From Rhynchospora pubera (taxonomy: Eukaryota > Streptophyta > Magnoliopsida > Poales > Cyperaceae): a stretch of 64,000 nucleotides of DNA. The notes under the pieces are model-generated. The model saw nothing but the letters and a program-made list of their open reading frames with translations, had not been told where the DNA came from and ran no database searches. Below are positions 11,467 to 23,083 of the stretch, piece after piece. The stretch is from assembly GCA_028095005.1 (NCBI GenBank), contig CM051461.1:165264574-165328573 (forward strand), given 5' to 3'. Position 1 is the stretch's first letter; every line of letters begins with the position of its first letter. The position numbers were made by a program, and so were the translations under genes.

Positions 11467-12418
11467 ATTTAAGTCAATTCGGATATTACTAGCCATTACT
11501 TCATTTTATGATTATAAAATATGGCAAATGGATGTCAAAACAGCATTCCTTAATGGGAATTTGGAAGAGGATGTGTACATGGTACAACCTCCTGGTTTTG
11601 AAGATCCAAATAATGGCAGTAAAGTATGCAAACTTCAAAGGTCCATTTATGGATTGAAGCAAGCATCTAGGAGTTGGAACAAGCGCTTTGATGAAGAGGT
11701 TAAACGCCTTGGATTTATTCAAAGTAAGGAAGAACCTTGTGTATACAAGATGGTCAGTGGGAGCTATGTACTTTTCTTGGTCCTATATGTCGATGACATA
11801 CTATTGATAGGCAACTTTATTCCCTTAATGGAGCAAACAAAAATTTCATTGAAAGAGATTTTCTCAATGAAAGACTTGGGTGAAGCCCAATATATCTTAG
11901 GAATCAAGATATGTAGAGACAGGTCACGTAGACTCATTGGCTTAAGTCAACGTACATACATTGACAAAGTGTTGAAACGATTCAACATGGAAAATTCCAA
12001 AAAAGGAAATGTGCCAATGAGTCAAGGTGTAAAACTTAGCAAGTCTCAACGTGCTATGACACGTAAAGACATTGATATCATGAAGAATGTAGAATATGCT
12101 TCTGCAATTGGTTCTATCATGTATGCTATGGTTTGTACACGACCTGATGTCGCGTATGCTCTAAGTATGACAAGTCGTCATCAAGCCCATGCAGGTCCTG
12201 CACATTGGAGTGCAGTCAAGAATATCCTTAAGTATCTTAACAGAACTAAGGATAAATTTCTTGTGTATGGAGGGACAAGGGAACTCATTGTAGAAGGCTA
12301 CAGCGATGCGAGTTTTGCAACCGATTATGATGATAAAAAGTTGCAATATGGATATGTATTCATTTTGAATGGAAGCGCTGTTAGTTTGAAAAGATTCAAA
12401 CATTTAGCAAACAGCTGA
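11467..12418 (+). pseudogene. Reverse transcriptase / RNase H fragment (Angela-like)
   Basis: The open frame begins just after the deletion and keeps WQMDVKTAFLNG, KLQRSIYGLKQAS, the catalytic LYVDDILL, and the YASAIGSIMYAM and RPDVAYAL blocks of Copia RT. The first D of RNase H lies in GYSDASF. It stops at 12416-12418 just after a degraded AVSLKRFKH, where intact elements read AVSWKSSKQ. Because the N-terminal RT fingers are missing, it cannot be an active enzyme despite the intact YVDD. Confidence 0.88.
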
Positions 12419-12714
12419 CTCAAGCATCCAATCAGAATTGATGGTTGTTGCTAAAGCCAACGAAGTAAATGTTTGATCAAAAAGTTCAATGAGGAACTTG
12501 ACGTGGTTCACACTACAAGATCAAACATATGGATAGAAAGTACTTTGTCATTCGGGACTTCATAGAAGATGGTAAAATAAAATTGTTAAAGGTGGACACG
12601 GATGGTAACACAGCAGATCCGCTAACAAAGCCTTTATCTCAAGCCAAAAGTGAAGTTCACTTTGATTCCATGGGTTTGAAAACACATGGAGAGTGGATAG
12701 AGATAACAGAATGA
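12419..12714 (+). pseudogene. RNase H tail with internal deletion
   Basis: Remnants read in shifting frames: SELMVVAKANEV at about 12430, then SKHMDRKYFVIRDFIEDGKI and NTADPLTKPL up to the stop at 12712-12714. The central RNase H part with the LYCDN catalytic motif is missing (about 45 codons by comparison with the family). Confidence 0.75.
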
Positions 12715-12778
12715 GTCAAAAGGCAACCCTAGTTTTAAAGTTAATACATAAGAATGTATAAGAAGTAACTTTAAGAAC

Positions 12779-12788
12779 AAGTGGGAGA
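12779..12788 (+). promoter_or_regulatory. Polypurine tract of the Angela-like element
   Basis: AAGTGGGAGA lies one base before the 3' LTR. The context AAGTGGGAGATTGTTGG is typical of plant Copia elements. Confidence 0.8.
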
Positions 12789-12789
12789 T

Positions 12790-14583
12790 TGTTGGAATTG
12801 TGTTCTAAAAGTTATCTTATGGTGATTACTTTTATATGTTATATTTATGAATTGGATGTTATTACATTTTGTTCCATGAGTTTATATTCGTATTTAGAAG
12901 TGTTCAAGAAGATGCTCTTGGTCTTGAACCGCAGAACTCTAAATAAAATGAATATATATATCTCTAAAATGTTCACAGGTCTTGGATATTAGCAGGAACA
13001 CTAATATGCCATACAAGACTGTCGTGTTGATTAAAAGTACGTTGTAGTTCTGTAAACGTTGATAAAGGATTATCATTTAATAACACGAGTATATGAAAAG
13101 TTTCATATATTGAACAGACCTAATTGATAAAAATATTATATGGATTGTGTTTGTGTCATTAATATTTTTATCGTGTCATTAATTCTAAGATTGATATGAT
13201 ATATTTTCACATAAGAAATATGCAACGTGATTATTACTTAAAGCCATTTGAAGCTTGTGGTGATAAAAGTAATAGTTCTTTGTATATAACTTGTGTAGGA
13301 GGGAAATATATATGTCAATAGCTAATTGCCACTCATGAATTGAGGAATGATATTATAAAGGGCCCCTTGGTAAAGTAAGATTATAAATGGATCCAATATA
13401 ACTGAAGTGCAGTTATAATTATATAATCATACTTATTGGAGACCAAGAAAAGATTATAATACGAAGATGACACAGCCCTACTTTGTATAATAATCATAAT
13501 ATCATATGACAAGGAATAGACACAAGTAATGTTAATAACATTACTAGAAGGATCGTGTTTCGTAAAAGGATTTGCTAAACATCTATATTATTTGGGTAGC
13601 TGTAATGTATGCTAGAGTACCGCTTACAGTTTATGGAATAAAATGTTTTATTTCATTGCCAACATAATATGGATCCTCAATATAGGTCACACCAACTGAA
13701 TGGGAAACAAGAAATATATTTTCTATGTACAAGGTTTCATGTTGTATGAAACAAAGTGTACAAATAGAAAATTATATCACATGACGTGATTAACTAGCAA
13801 TGAATAAATTTATTGATATGTGAATATTATGAGTATAATATGTGTTTCACATAATATAATAATATATGAATATTATTATAGAGTGCATAAATTTATTTAA
13901 AGCCCAAACCCAATTATTTTAACAAATGAAGAGAGAAAGAAGACTTTAAATTCGGGTCAGAATTTGAGCCAACTTTAAACTGACAATTAGTATAGCAAAT
14001 GATAACCAAATTAGACAAATGATATATGAAAATTGTAGCCCTGGAAGTGTAGAATCCAATGGTTCAAGTTTCATGTCGTTTGGAGTTTCTACAGAGAGTT
14101 ATCATTGTTTTAGTGCTGCAACGTCAGAAATTAAAGTGCTGTTTTAATTTCTGATTAGTGGCTTTGAATGCTATACGAATTTGAAAGGTTTATTCTGATG
14201 TTTTAAAGGTAAAACAGATCAGAAAATTTGAACACAAGTAAGTCTTCATGTGTTGAAGCTTTGGCTTTCTCATCCTCAAAATATTTGTTAAAATATTCTA
14301 TCGATTAAGCAATCGATCAAGACACGGGTGGTGGAGCTAGGTGTTGACGGGGAGTTCGCTAGCACGGATTCAACTGTCATTCTTGTTTCGGATTCAAGGT
14401 GAACCAAGAGGAACAAAGCTTCGTTAGAGACCATAGGTATGGCTCAACAATCCTTCTTATAGGAATATATATGATTGTGATGCAAATATAATATAGGAAA
14501 GTTAGCGATAATAAGAACGATCTTAGATGTTATCGGTTAATAAAAATTTTAAAATTACCCGACTCACATCATGAAATCCTTCA
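12790..14583 (+). repeat. 3' LTR of the Angela-like element
   Basis: 1,794 bp, TGTTGG...TTCA, matching the 5' LTR except for C13410 and C14506. It is followed at once by the TSD copy GTTGG (14584-14588). Confidence 0.95.
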
Positions 14584-14588
14584 GTTGG

Positions 14589-15210
14589 ATAAGTGTATGT
14601 GTCCTATATATTTGACACTAGCCACTTCCGTTAGTTATTACAGAGTATAATATTATTCTCAAGCATGTCCAATTTCGGATTGGGTGTAGCTAATAAAACT
14701 CAAACTAGGTGTGCCATTGACCATGCTAGTCCGTACTAGTCACATGCTCCACGGTGGCTCATCGATCCTGAGTGTTGTTGATAGGAAGATAAAATTCTTA
14801 TCAGCTTAGATAGACACTTTGGTACAAATTAAGTTTTGTAATACCAGTTTAAGAATTCTTGCATATTTTTTAGAAATTGAACGTGTATTTATACCATTAC
14901 ATGTTTCTATTAACAGTGTGTTGCCATATAAGGAATCAAAACTCCTGTTGTTACAGAAATTATGCACGATTATTACCTTTTTAGGGGCTAAATGTTTTAA
15001 TTTCTTCTATATTGATTTCAACCAACATAGTGAAGGGTTCTATTATGCAGTCGTGATGCATTTTGAATATCGTGGAATCTTATCCTTTTTGCATTTATTA
15101 AATAGAAGGGCAATATAGAAATAGAAAATTGGACAGATTTTAAATAAATTAAATTAATTTGAAGAGTCTGACACGATTTTTCCTTGATTACCTAAGACCT
15201 TAAGATTTAG
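14589..15210. other. AT-rich intergenic DNA, no supported gene
   Basis: This is the downstream flank of the Angela-like insertion. A 99-codon plus-strand frame (14819-15118, no ATG) has the string LPYKESKLLLLQ, faintly like the kinesin PYRESKL motif. The rest of the frame does not support a motor domain. Confidence 0.4.
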
Positions 15211-15387
15211 GATACATCTCAAAGAAAAGTGGTATTGTTTGCTCAAGGACATGAAATTGAACTTTTGGTTAAGATGCAGAACAATATATTAATGGAGAGA
15301 ATGAGGATAAATAAAAAATCTGTGATGCAAAGAGGAAGAAGGAAATGGATGGGTGATATACTAGGTGCCATGCTCAAGAAACGATGA
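15211..15387 (+). pseudogene. Candidate orphan terminal exon (58 codons plus stop)
   Basis: After an acceptor-like TTTAG the frame is open for 58 codons to TGA at 15385-15387. It encodes a basic, Met-rich tail (VVLFAQGHEIELLVKMQ... then KSVMQRGRRKWMGD...AMLKKR). The composition is protein-like and unlike the surrounding AT-rich DNA. I do not recognise the family. It may be the 3' exon of a gene disrupted by the insertions upstream, or chance. Confidence 0.25.
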
Positions 15388-15825
15388 GCAAGGACCGAAA
15401 CAGGAGGAGTTTTTTTATCAATACTGATCTTTGTCTTGGTTTAGGAGTTCTCTCGAGGTAATTGCTTTGCTTTGTTCTATTTTTCCTTTGTAGGTAATTT
15501 TACTCAATGTTGATTTAGATTTTATTTTGTTAGAGATTGATACTATTGATTAAGTAATTAGATAATTGTTTTGTGGATATATTTGGATTAGGATGACTCA
15601 TAACATATATATACAATGTTTCTCTCTTTCATGTCAAGGGGAATTTTCAATTTAACTATTAAAATTTCAAATGTATCTTTAACAACATGCATTTTAGGTT
15701 ACAAAGACCTGATATGAAATCTGTGTCTAGAGTTTTATTTTCCATATTTTCTACATACAGGTCGTATAAGGTTAATTTATTGTCGATGGATTTAGGCTGC
15801 TTCTTTGTTGATAGCACATAAGATA

Positions 15826-17297
15826 ATATATACTAGTGGTCTTTTCGCGCGTTGCGCGAACTATTTTTGAAACATTTATATCAACTATTAATCTTTTTTA
15901 ATTATTAGCATGTCTTATCTAAAGTATTAACACATCTGATATTTTTAACAACAAACAAAAAAGACTATCTAAAGTATTTATTTTGCATCCATCTCGTCAT
16001 TATGATTTTCGAAACGTATAATTTAACATTCACCTAATATTTTGAAAAATATTTTTTTTGCAGTTTTTCCATAAGTATTAACCATAAATTTGAATATTTA
16101 ATATTATGCAATATTTGTTTCTAAATATGATTCATAAGTTTAACCGACTATTTATTATTCAATAATGATGTCGACAATAAGTTGATGTAGCATATTTAAC
16201 ACCAAACATAAAAAGAATATGAAAAGTATTTATTTTCCATATTCATAAGTATTATCCATAAGTATTAACCATAAAATAATATATTTAAAAATAATATTCA
16301 GCTGGTATTTTAGAAAATATTTTTTCTGATGCTTCCGTAGGTATTAACCATAAGGAAAGTGCGCCAAGTTCAAAAAAATAATAATAATAAATAAAAGTAA
16401 AAAAAAAGGTGCGCCAACCATAAAAGCTTTTTTTAAAAAAAAGTGCCCAACCAGGCCAGGAAATGCGGTGCATAAATCGAGTGCAGTGCGTGTGATTTGA
16501 CCATACGGATTTTATGCGAAAAATATTTCGTAGTTGTATCTGAATTTTGCTCTTGACCGTCACAGAATATCTTGTAAATCACCCAACACCTATCGGGATT
16601 CAGGAGCACCGTCCCTCCGTGGTCAGTCCAAGTACAAAAAAAAAGTGCAAATTCAGAGACATCACGCGCCGAACATGGGAATTGGGCTGAAGCCTGAAAT
16701 TATCTTTCACATAGGTTTTATCGCATCTTCTGTGACCATTTTTATTCAACCGTATTTGATTATATGACCACGTAATAAACTGCTGCAACAAAGGATCAGG
16801 TCCAGATCACTGTCCGGAGAACTGTTCGCCAATAGTTCTTCCGGATCCGGATTCATTTCTCCAAATTAATATATGTTATGATATGATGATTATGATTTAT
16901 TGTCATTTTTGTTTATTAAGAAATTTGAAAATTATTTATATTAGGAGTTCCATGCCATATATGATCTTTCGTTGTTATGTCAGGGATATTTCACATAACA
17001 TATAGGAGTTCTAAAAGTGCATGTTATTGATTAAAAGAAAGCTGACATAAGACTATAAGAAATATTTATGTATTGCTTATATTTTCTATTTTGAGATAGA
17101 TTTATTTTGAAACAAACAAGACAAATAATTATTCTAATTTTATTTCCTTTAAATTCTACAGGTCATGACAATAAAAAAAAACATGGTATATGAAACAAGC
17201 CAGTTTATAACTTAATGAAAAAAATAATGTGCTAAAATAAATAATATAATCGTTTTAGATTAATCTTACATCGGGCGAAGTGCGATGCATTAGCTAG
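15826..17297 (+). mobile_element. Helitron-like non-autonomous element
   Basis: The left end has TACTAGTGGTCTTTTCGCGC followed by GTTGCGCGAA, a GC-rich palindromic block common at plant Helitron starts. The right end reads TCGGGCGAAGTGCGATGCAT then TAGCTAG followed by T, i.e. a decayed GGGCGAAG hairpin about 11 bases before a CTAG terminus next to T. No Rep/helicase coding is present. The exact 5' TC end is not clear; the start is approximate. Confidence 0.55.
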
Positions 17298-18564
17298 TTT
17301 ATAGTTAAAGTGAATCGTACACTAATCGAAGTTGGAACTTAATATGTCTAAAATGAAATTTAAATTAATAAAAAATGAATCCTAAAAGAAACAAAGGTAA
17401 ACTCTAATTAGATATTAAAAAAAATATATATCCAAAATAAGCTGAAATTGAACCTCAAGATGAATGACACATTCACACTCAACCAACTCTCCGCTCTTTT
17501 CATTTTCTCGTATTTTATTGACTATTTGAATTTCTTTCTCATTTTACTCATTGAATTTTGGCATTAATCTTTCTTTTTTTTAGAATTTGTCTGAGATGAA
17601 CTTCTACCTAATAGAACTTCGCCTTGAGCTGATAATCCGTGATAGTTGCAGATGGAGTCGCCGTGCTAGGATTGGAAATTAACAATGCACATACACGACC
17701 TTATTAATTTGTTGACGGGCTTTATTTTCCATATCTAGTGCATGTGCCACGAACCTTTCTAGTGCGGAGCTACATGTTTTGCATGATATGTTCATGCAAT
17801 TGTTATGAATGCAAAATTCAGCTCAGTATAAAATGGAAGGATGAAATACATGTTGTCAAACAATAATGTCTATAATAAATTATAAAGAAAACTTTTAAAT
17901 ACACACAACTACTAGATGATTTAGATTAGTATGAGATATTAGAAGAAGCTGAAACATTTGTAAGAAGAAGTCAAAATAGTTTGGAAGATTATCTTTTACA
18001 ATCTTTACTGAGACCGTAGATAAATAGCTCTTCTATTGTCTTTCAAACCCACACACTCTGTGCATTCACTTGAAGATCTTGTGTCTTGATTTAAAAATTA
18101 ACTATTTCCCAATAATAAGTAGTTCAGACATATTAAAGGTACCAATTTTTTGTATTTTCTTTCGTTATTGTAGTTTCGTCTAGTTGTATCAATTCTACAT
18201 GTTTTCTTTCATTAATGCACTTTTTATCTGTTGTTCCATCAAACAATTACAAGTGGAAAACACGGGAACACATGTCACATGTCACAAATGCGGCACTGAT
18301 CATAAGATCCTCTCAGGGTCAGCCCAGGGTCCTTTGACAACATAAAAACAAGATTACCTAGGGAGGCGTATCTGTTTTCTTGATCAGTTTCGGTACGAAT
18401 AAGAATGTTTTTATACCTTCAATAACAAAAACAGATGGTTAAGAAAGTAAACGATAGGAATAAAGATGAATTAAAATCAAGTGGGCTAGATACAGAATCA
18501 TCATGTTGTGTTGTGTTATATTGAGCTAACAATTTGACCATATTTTCATTGTAAATTGAAACAG
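17298..18564. other. AT-rich intergenic or intronic DNA
   Basis: Mostly AT-rich. One possible exon lies at 17584-17682: a TTTTTTTAG acceptor, then 32 open codons (NLSEMNFYLIELRLELII...) to TAA. No homology was recognised. Nothing else supported. Confidence 0.3.
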
Positions 18565-18620
18565 GTTGGGGGTGCCCTCATGTACATTAGAAGTGTCAAT
18601 TGCTTACCGAACCAGATCGG
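18565..18620 (+). pseudogene. 5' half of a host exon split by solo LTR 2
   Basis: A GAAACAG acceptor precedes this 56-bp piece. Joined across the solo LTR (one TSD copy removed) to 22464-22500, it forms a 93-bp exon, exactly 31 open codons. It begins VGGALMYIRSVNCLPNQI here and continues GSIKDLRDEYKGQ on the other side, ending CAG before GTATCTG. Exact phase, both splice sites and a plausible protein make a real exon likely. I do not recognise the protein. The gene is interrupted here unless the 3.8-kb LTR can be spliced out. Confidence 0.45.
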
Positions 18621-19416
18621 TGTTGACACTAAAAATTAAACCCTCAAAGCCATATAAATCAAAACCAAATTGCGAAAACCAAAAGTCAAACAACAAAAAC
18701 CAAATTTCCAAATTGCCAAAAACTCAAATTCAAATTACCAAAAATCACCAAAAAATACCCAAAATTTACCCAAAAATCCCTTAAGAATTATGGTGAATTA
18801 TCATAATTTTTAAATCCCAAAATTATCAACACAAACTCCAAAATTTGCAAAGAAACCCAAAAACTTCATAAAATTACCAAAATAAATCTATGAGGAATTT
18901 TCCAAATCCATTTGAACCATTAAATTCCTCATATTTTTCGAAGTCTGTCCATAAAATTTCATCCAAAAATATCCAAGAAAAGGCCTTCAAATAATTTATT
19001 TAGGATTGGCACTAAGGAAATATGAGAGAAATTATGGAAAATGGTTGAATGCTCCTGGTCTGTGTGCACCATGAACTGAAATTTAGATAGACCTCATTGG
19101 ACCACTGAAGATCGTGCGCACCCAAATCTAACTCTCTCACTAAACCTTACAAATGGGCCCCAGTCGAAGAGTCTCCTTCTTCACCAGAGTAAAAAGGCAA
19201 AAGAGGTGAAAACCTCGGCTTTCACCGCGTGCATGCCAGGTAAATTGACGAAGAGAGTCGACGTGTCCTCCTCCAGCGCCACAAATGCAAAACCACCAAT
19301 GCCGCCCCTGGTATGGCGAAACCAAAACCCTAGCGCCGCTTAGTGTGAGCTAGAGGATCAAAATCAGAAGGCCAAAATCAAACCATGGCTTAGGAGCGTT
19401 GCCCTAATTCCCTGCC

Positions 19417-19424
19417 TATAAAAG
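19417..19424 (+). promoter_or_regulatory. TATA box of giant solo LTR copy 2
   Basis: TATAAAAG sits in CCTGCCTATAAAAGACCCGC, matching the position and context of the box in copy 1. Confidence 0.5.
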
Positions 19425-21854
19425 ACCCGCCAAATCGAAGTAGAAAGGGAGAGAAGAGGAGGCCACAACATAGGCTAGGTCAAATTGCTGTCAATTTGTA
19501 TTCAATTAAGCTAGTGAGAGATCAAATTAGAGAGAGGCAATTCATCGAGCATTTGTAAAAGAGAGAAAGAAGGTGAAATTGAGTGAAAGTAGCTTGTAAC
19601 TTCCATTGTGCAAACGAAACAAATCTGTTTCAAGTAGCAATTTGTTGTTTTGTGTTTTCATCTTCTTCAACTCAGCCACCAAGCAATGGTGTGCTTGAGT
19701 CATAGAAATACAGCTCCTATGAGCCATGGTCTGCAGCGTAGCATCAGTCATGGCCATGGGATGGTTCAAATAAAGGTGTCTCATGAAGGTTTAGAGCATA
19801 GCTATTCGCTTCATGTGGCATTCTCATGCGCTAAATGAAACCTATCATGGCTGCCATGTGAGAGTTTGTAGCATAGCTCAATTCTCTCATGGCAGTCCTA
19901 ACTTGACTTGGTATAGGTCCAGAGCGTAGCACTGGTCTAACCATGTTAAAGGTGTAAGCAAAAACTTAAAGGTGGTGAAAATAACAAACACAATGGATAT
20001 AAGTTTGAACCAGCCCCATATGTAGAACTTTCTTAAAGTACCTAAGCCAATACGATGGTATGAGTCCTGTACTGCACCAACTAGGTTTACATTGTTGCAA
20101 AATGGAAAATGTACAAATGTATAAATATACAAATCTGGCCAAAATTAAAAATAAGTAAAACTTGTGGGTTTCTCTTCATAAAAAACATGAAATTTACATG
20201 AATAGCAAGGTTAAAGCTCAATGGACAGCAAGGAAGAATAACTTTTATTTTTGGACATTTCTATACATGTTAAATAAGGCAGCTAGGTCATACAAATGTC
20301 ATTTTCAAAAGGATAGAAAATTCCATAAATGTATAAGTACTTCTCTGTAAAACATCAACTGCTGAAATTCATTCCTTGAGTGCAGGATGACTTCTGTAAT
20401 TGGTTTTACTGCATTTAAAATAACTCAAACAAAAATTATCAAAATAGTGACCATGGTGCATATTTAATTTGAATCAAAACTTACTAAACATGCACAAGTA
20501 CCTCTAGCATAATCTGTGTTGATTTGGACATGTAAACAAACTCAGAATGATAAAAAAATGAGTATCAAAGCCAACTTTGTGGCTGTAAAACAACTTACAT
20601 GCAAAACTAAAATTGAACAAAAATGGATCAATCTGCCTCGACACTTCTCACAACAAAACATGGCGATTTAAATTAAAACAATTGCATGAACAAGTCAAAG
20701 TTGACCCCTGAAGCTAACCAAGTCATGACTGGCATGAAAAGACGGTCAAGTGGGCCCCACAGCAAAGCCTCTTCTCTGCTCAAATTGAAGCCAAATCGCC
20801 TCAGCCAAGATAAACTCTTTCCAAGCTTCCTTAAGCAAAATTAACCTCATAACTGTAATATCAAAACGATGGTGAGTGAAATGAACCTCAGACTGGTAGA
20901 TGAAGATGCCCAAAACGCCTCAAGTGCCATTAATGGATGCTCGAGCTTCTTCAGAATTCACAAGACAACAAAGACTCCCAAAGTTTAAATTGATGGCTTC
21001 GTTATGTTCTCTTCACCTTCACGATCCCAACGCACCAAGCCTTAATCAAAATGGTGGATGTAGTCGCTGCAATTTGGCCGGAGAAAAGACGGGGTCTAAA
21101 TTGCAAAAGTACCAAACTCTAGCGGAGAAGATGGATTCAAATCCATGTTCTTACGGATCCTCTGTGGCGAAATCTCTTGAGGCGTGTCATTGACATGACA
21201 GTGACTCGTCACACTAAAACAAATTGATTTAAAATAAGTAAAATAAATAAATGCCACATCACCACGCCAGACGCCTGTCAGCAGCCAACGTAGCTTCTGT
21301 GCACACGTGGACCAATGAGAAAATTCCAAATCAGCAGAACTTAAAAAATTCATTAAAAATAGTAGAAAACTCAGAAAAATTCAAATAAAATATCCATAAA
21401 ATTCTAAAAATTCAAATAAACCAAATTCACTATATTTTGATATAAAAATCTATCAAATTGTTGACCTTTTCTATTTTTGAAATATTTTTCATATTAAACA
21501 AAATTTATAAAATTCTAACATGATATTAAATAGATTTTGTAAAATTCCAAAATGATTTCAAAACTCAATTAAACTCTTCTAACAAATCTTCAAAAAATAA
21601 ATGTATAGATTCCAAAGAAAATATATTAAATATCAATATTTTCGAAAGTAAACATAGTTAAAAATATAAAAAGATATTTCAAAAGTCTAAAGTTAAAAAT
21701 AAAAACAGTGAAAATGGTAAAACCCAAAAAGAAACTTAAGAAATTAAAAGTTCCAAACACGAAACCCGAAATCAAAACCGAAACCTCTTCATTCAAAAGA
21801 ATGAAATCTCTTCAGCAAATCGAGGTTGACTCCAAGCGATTCAAATTTCAATTG

Positions 21855-22010
21855 GTGTACCAAAGGCCCAAAATAGTCTTGAAATCCAAATCAAATCCAA
21901 GACCGAAAATAATCTTGAAATTCAAATCAAATCTAAAGGCTCAAAATAGCCTTGATAAACCCAAATCCAAATCCAAATCCTCCAAAAGCTCAAAATAGCC
22001 TAAGGACCAA
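21855..22010. repeat. Degenerate tandem repeat inside solo LTR 2
   Basis: About four imperfect units of AAAATAGTCTTGAAATCCAA and variants. The array is shorter than the one in copy 1, so the two LTRs differ in repeat number. Confidence 0.6.
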
Positions 22011-22463
22011 AAACAACGCCCCAACATCAAAACGAAAATCATGTCTGTCTCAAATAACAAAATCATTCAAGCGTCTTCAATTGTGTCCCGTTAATTAGGT
22101 CTGGTACACCAATTGAGTTCGATTTAAACCAAAAGAAATGAACCCCAAAATAAACATAAAACCAACGATTTTCCTAGCATTTACATATAATTCTTTAGAT
22201 TCCTTAATCAGAGGTTCTCGTGAGCAATCACGAGATAATTAACACTAGGGCCTTGCGCCTACTGGATAGAAAGGACCCACGAAATCAATAAACCTCTTTC
22301 AGAAGCGACTCGTGTTTTGGTTCACAGCGGCAGATTTTTGAAGGCCGCCTACTCGAACGGAGATCGAACCTTAAGGGGGGGGGTGAATCTAAGGCTATGT
22401 TCTCATTTCTCGAGGAAACCCACTTCATTTTTCGAGGGATGACGAAAAAACCGCAACAACCGG

Positions 22464-22500
22464 ATCCATCAAAGACTTACGTGATGAATACAAGGGTCAG
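22464..22500 (+). pseudogene. 3' half of the host exon split by solo LTR 2
   Basis: 37 bp encode the end of the joined reading (SIKDLRDEYKGQ), finishing with CAG directly before a GTATCTG donor. See the 5' half at 18565-18620. Confidence 0.45.
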
Positions 22501-22505
22501 GTATC

Positions 22506-22687
22506 TGAACACACATAGCCTTCAAATTGACACTGACAACAGTTGCCTCTCTATTGTTTTGTACTAATAAAAGAATAAGTCAACAATACTGAAATTTGAA
22601 CACACATAGCCTTCAAATTGACACTGACAACAGTGGCCTCTCTATTGTTTTGTATTAATAAAAAAAATAAGTTGAGAATACTATATT
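22506..22687. repeat. 91-bp tandem duplication
   Basis: Two adjacent copies (22506 and 22597) share TGAACACACATAGCCTTCAA and the following ATTGACACTGACAACAGT, then GCCTCTCTATTGTTTTGTA. The first about 65 bases are nearly identical; the tails diverge in A-rich sequence. No coding role seen. Confidence 0.8.
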
Positions 22688-22794
22688 CTATGCAATGATG
22701 TGCATCAGTACTAATTTAGAAGTTGCATTTAAAACAGGTTCAAAACCTATTAATTTAGCAAAAATAATTGTAGGAGTTAAATATAGGAACTTAC

Positions 22795-22867
22795 GGCTTG
22801 CTAGATACTGAGCCCGGGCAACCAAAAAAGCTTTATGAAAGTGTGTGAGAGGTTGGAAGTGCTGAGC
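22795..22867 (-). pseudogene. Candidate minus-strand exon (24 codons)
   Basis: Read on the minus strand, a GCGCAG acceptor is followed by 24 open codons plus one base (AQHFQPLTHFHKAFLVARAQ then YLAS), ending at a good donor, GTAAGT. It is in phase with the candidate exon at 23084-23139. No family was recognised. Together the two may be remnants of one minus-strand gene. Confidence 0.3.
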
Positions 22868-23083
22868 CTGCGCATCAAAGTGTATATGAGAAACCAGTTT
22901 CAAAGGAAGAAGCAAAGTGAGTAAAGTACAGTTAAAAAGAACAAATAAAAAAGGAAAAAAAGAAATAAACAACTATAAGATCTTTCCTAAGCTCCCAACT
23001 GACAAGTACAACAGACAAGTTTGAATAAAAAACCACCACAATGCAATATTGATGTAATTAAATATTCTATATATTAAACTAAC

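Larger units (their letters stand above)
5434..14588 (+). mobile_element. Full-length Angela/BARE-like Ty1/copia retrotransposon, defective pol
   Basis: The element runs 5439-14583 (9,145 bp) between perfect 5-bp target duplications, GTTGG, at 5434-5438 and 14584-14588. Order is: 5' LTR, PBS, about 1.6 kb untranslated leader, gag, protease, integrase, reverse transcriptase, RNase H, PPT, 3' LTR. Domain order (INT before RT), 1.8-kb LTRs, the long leader and the integrase wording TPPGTPQWNGVSERRNRT place it in the Angela/BARE lineage. The LTRs differ at two positions in 1,794 bp (T6059/C13410 and T7155/C14506), so insertion was recent. Yet pol has a frameshift, an in-frame stop and two internal deletions, so this copy cannot make its own enzymes and was probably mobilised in trans or decayed soon after insertion. 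Confidence 0.93.
18621..22458 (+). mobile_element. Giant solo LTR, copy 2 (3,838 bp)
   Basis: It starts TGTTGACACTAAAAATTAAA and ends CCGCAACA like copy 1, and follows it along its whole length with many small differences. Flanking 5-mers are ATCGG (18616-18620) and ACCGG (22459-22463), 4 of 5 identical, consistent with an older TSD with one mutation. There is no internal element, so it is a solo LTR. It carries its own TATA box and tandem repeat. Confidence 0.83.

Noticed and set aside
14819..15118. Possible kinesin motor fragment (LPYKESKLLLLQ)
   Set aside because: Only one short motif resembles kinesins; P-loop and switch motifs are absent and the frame has no ATG.
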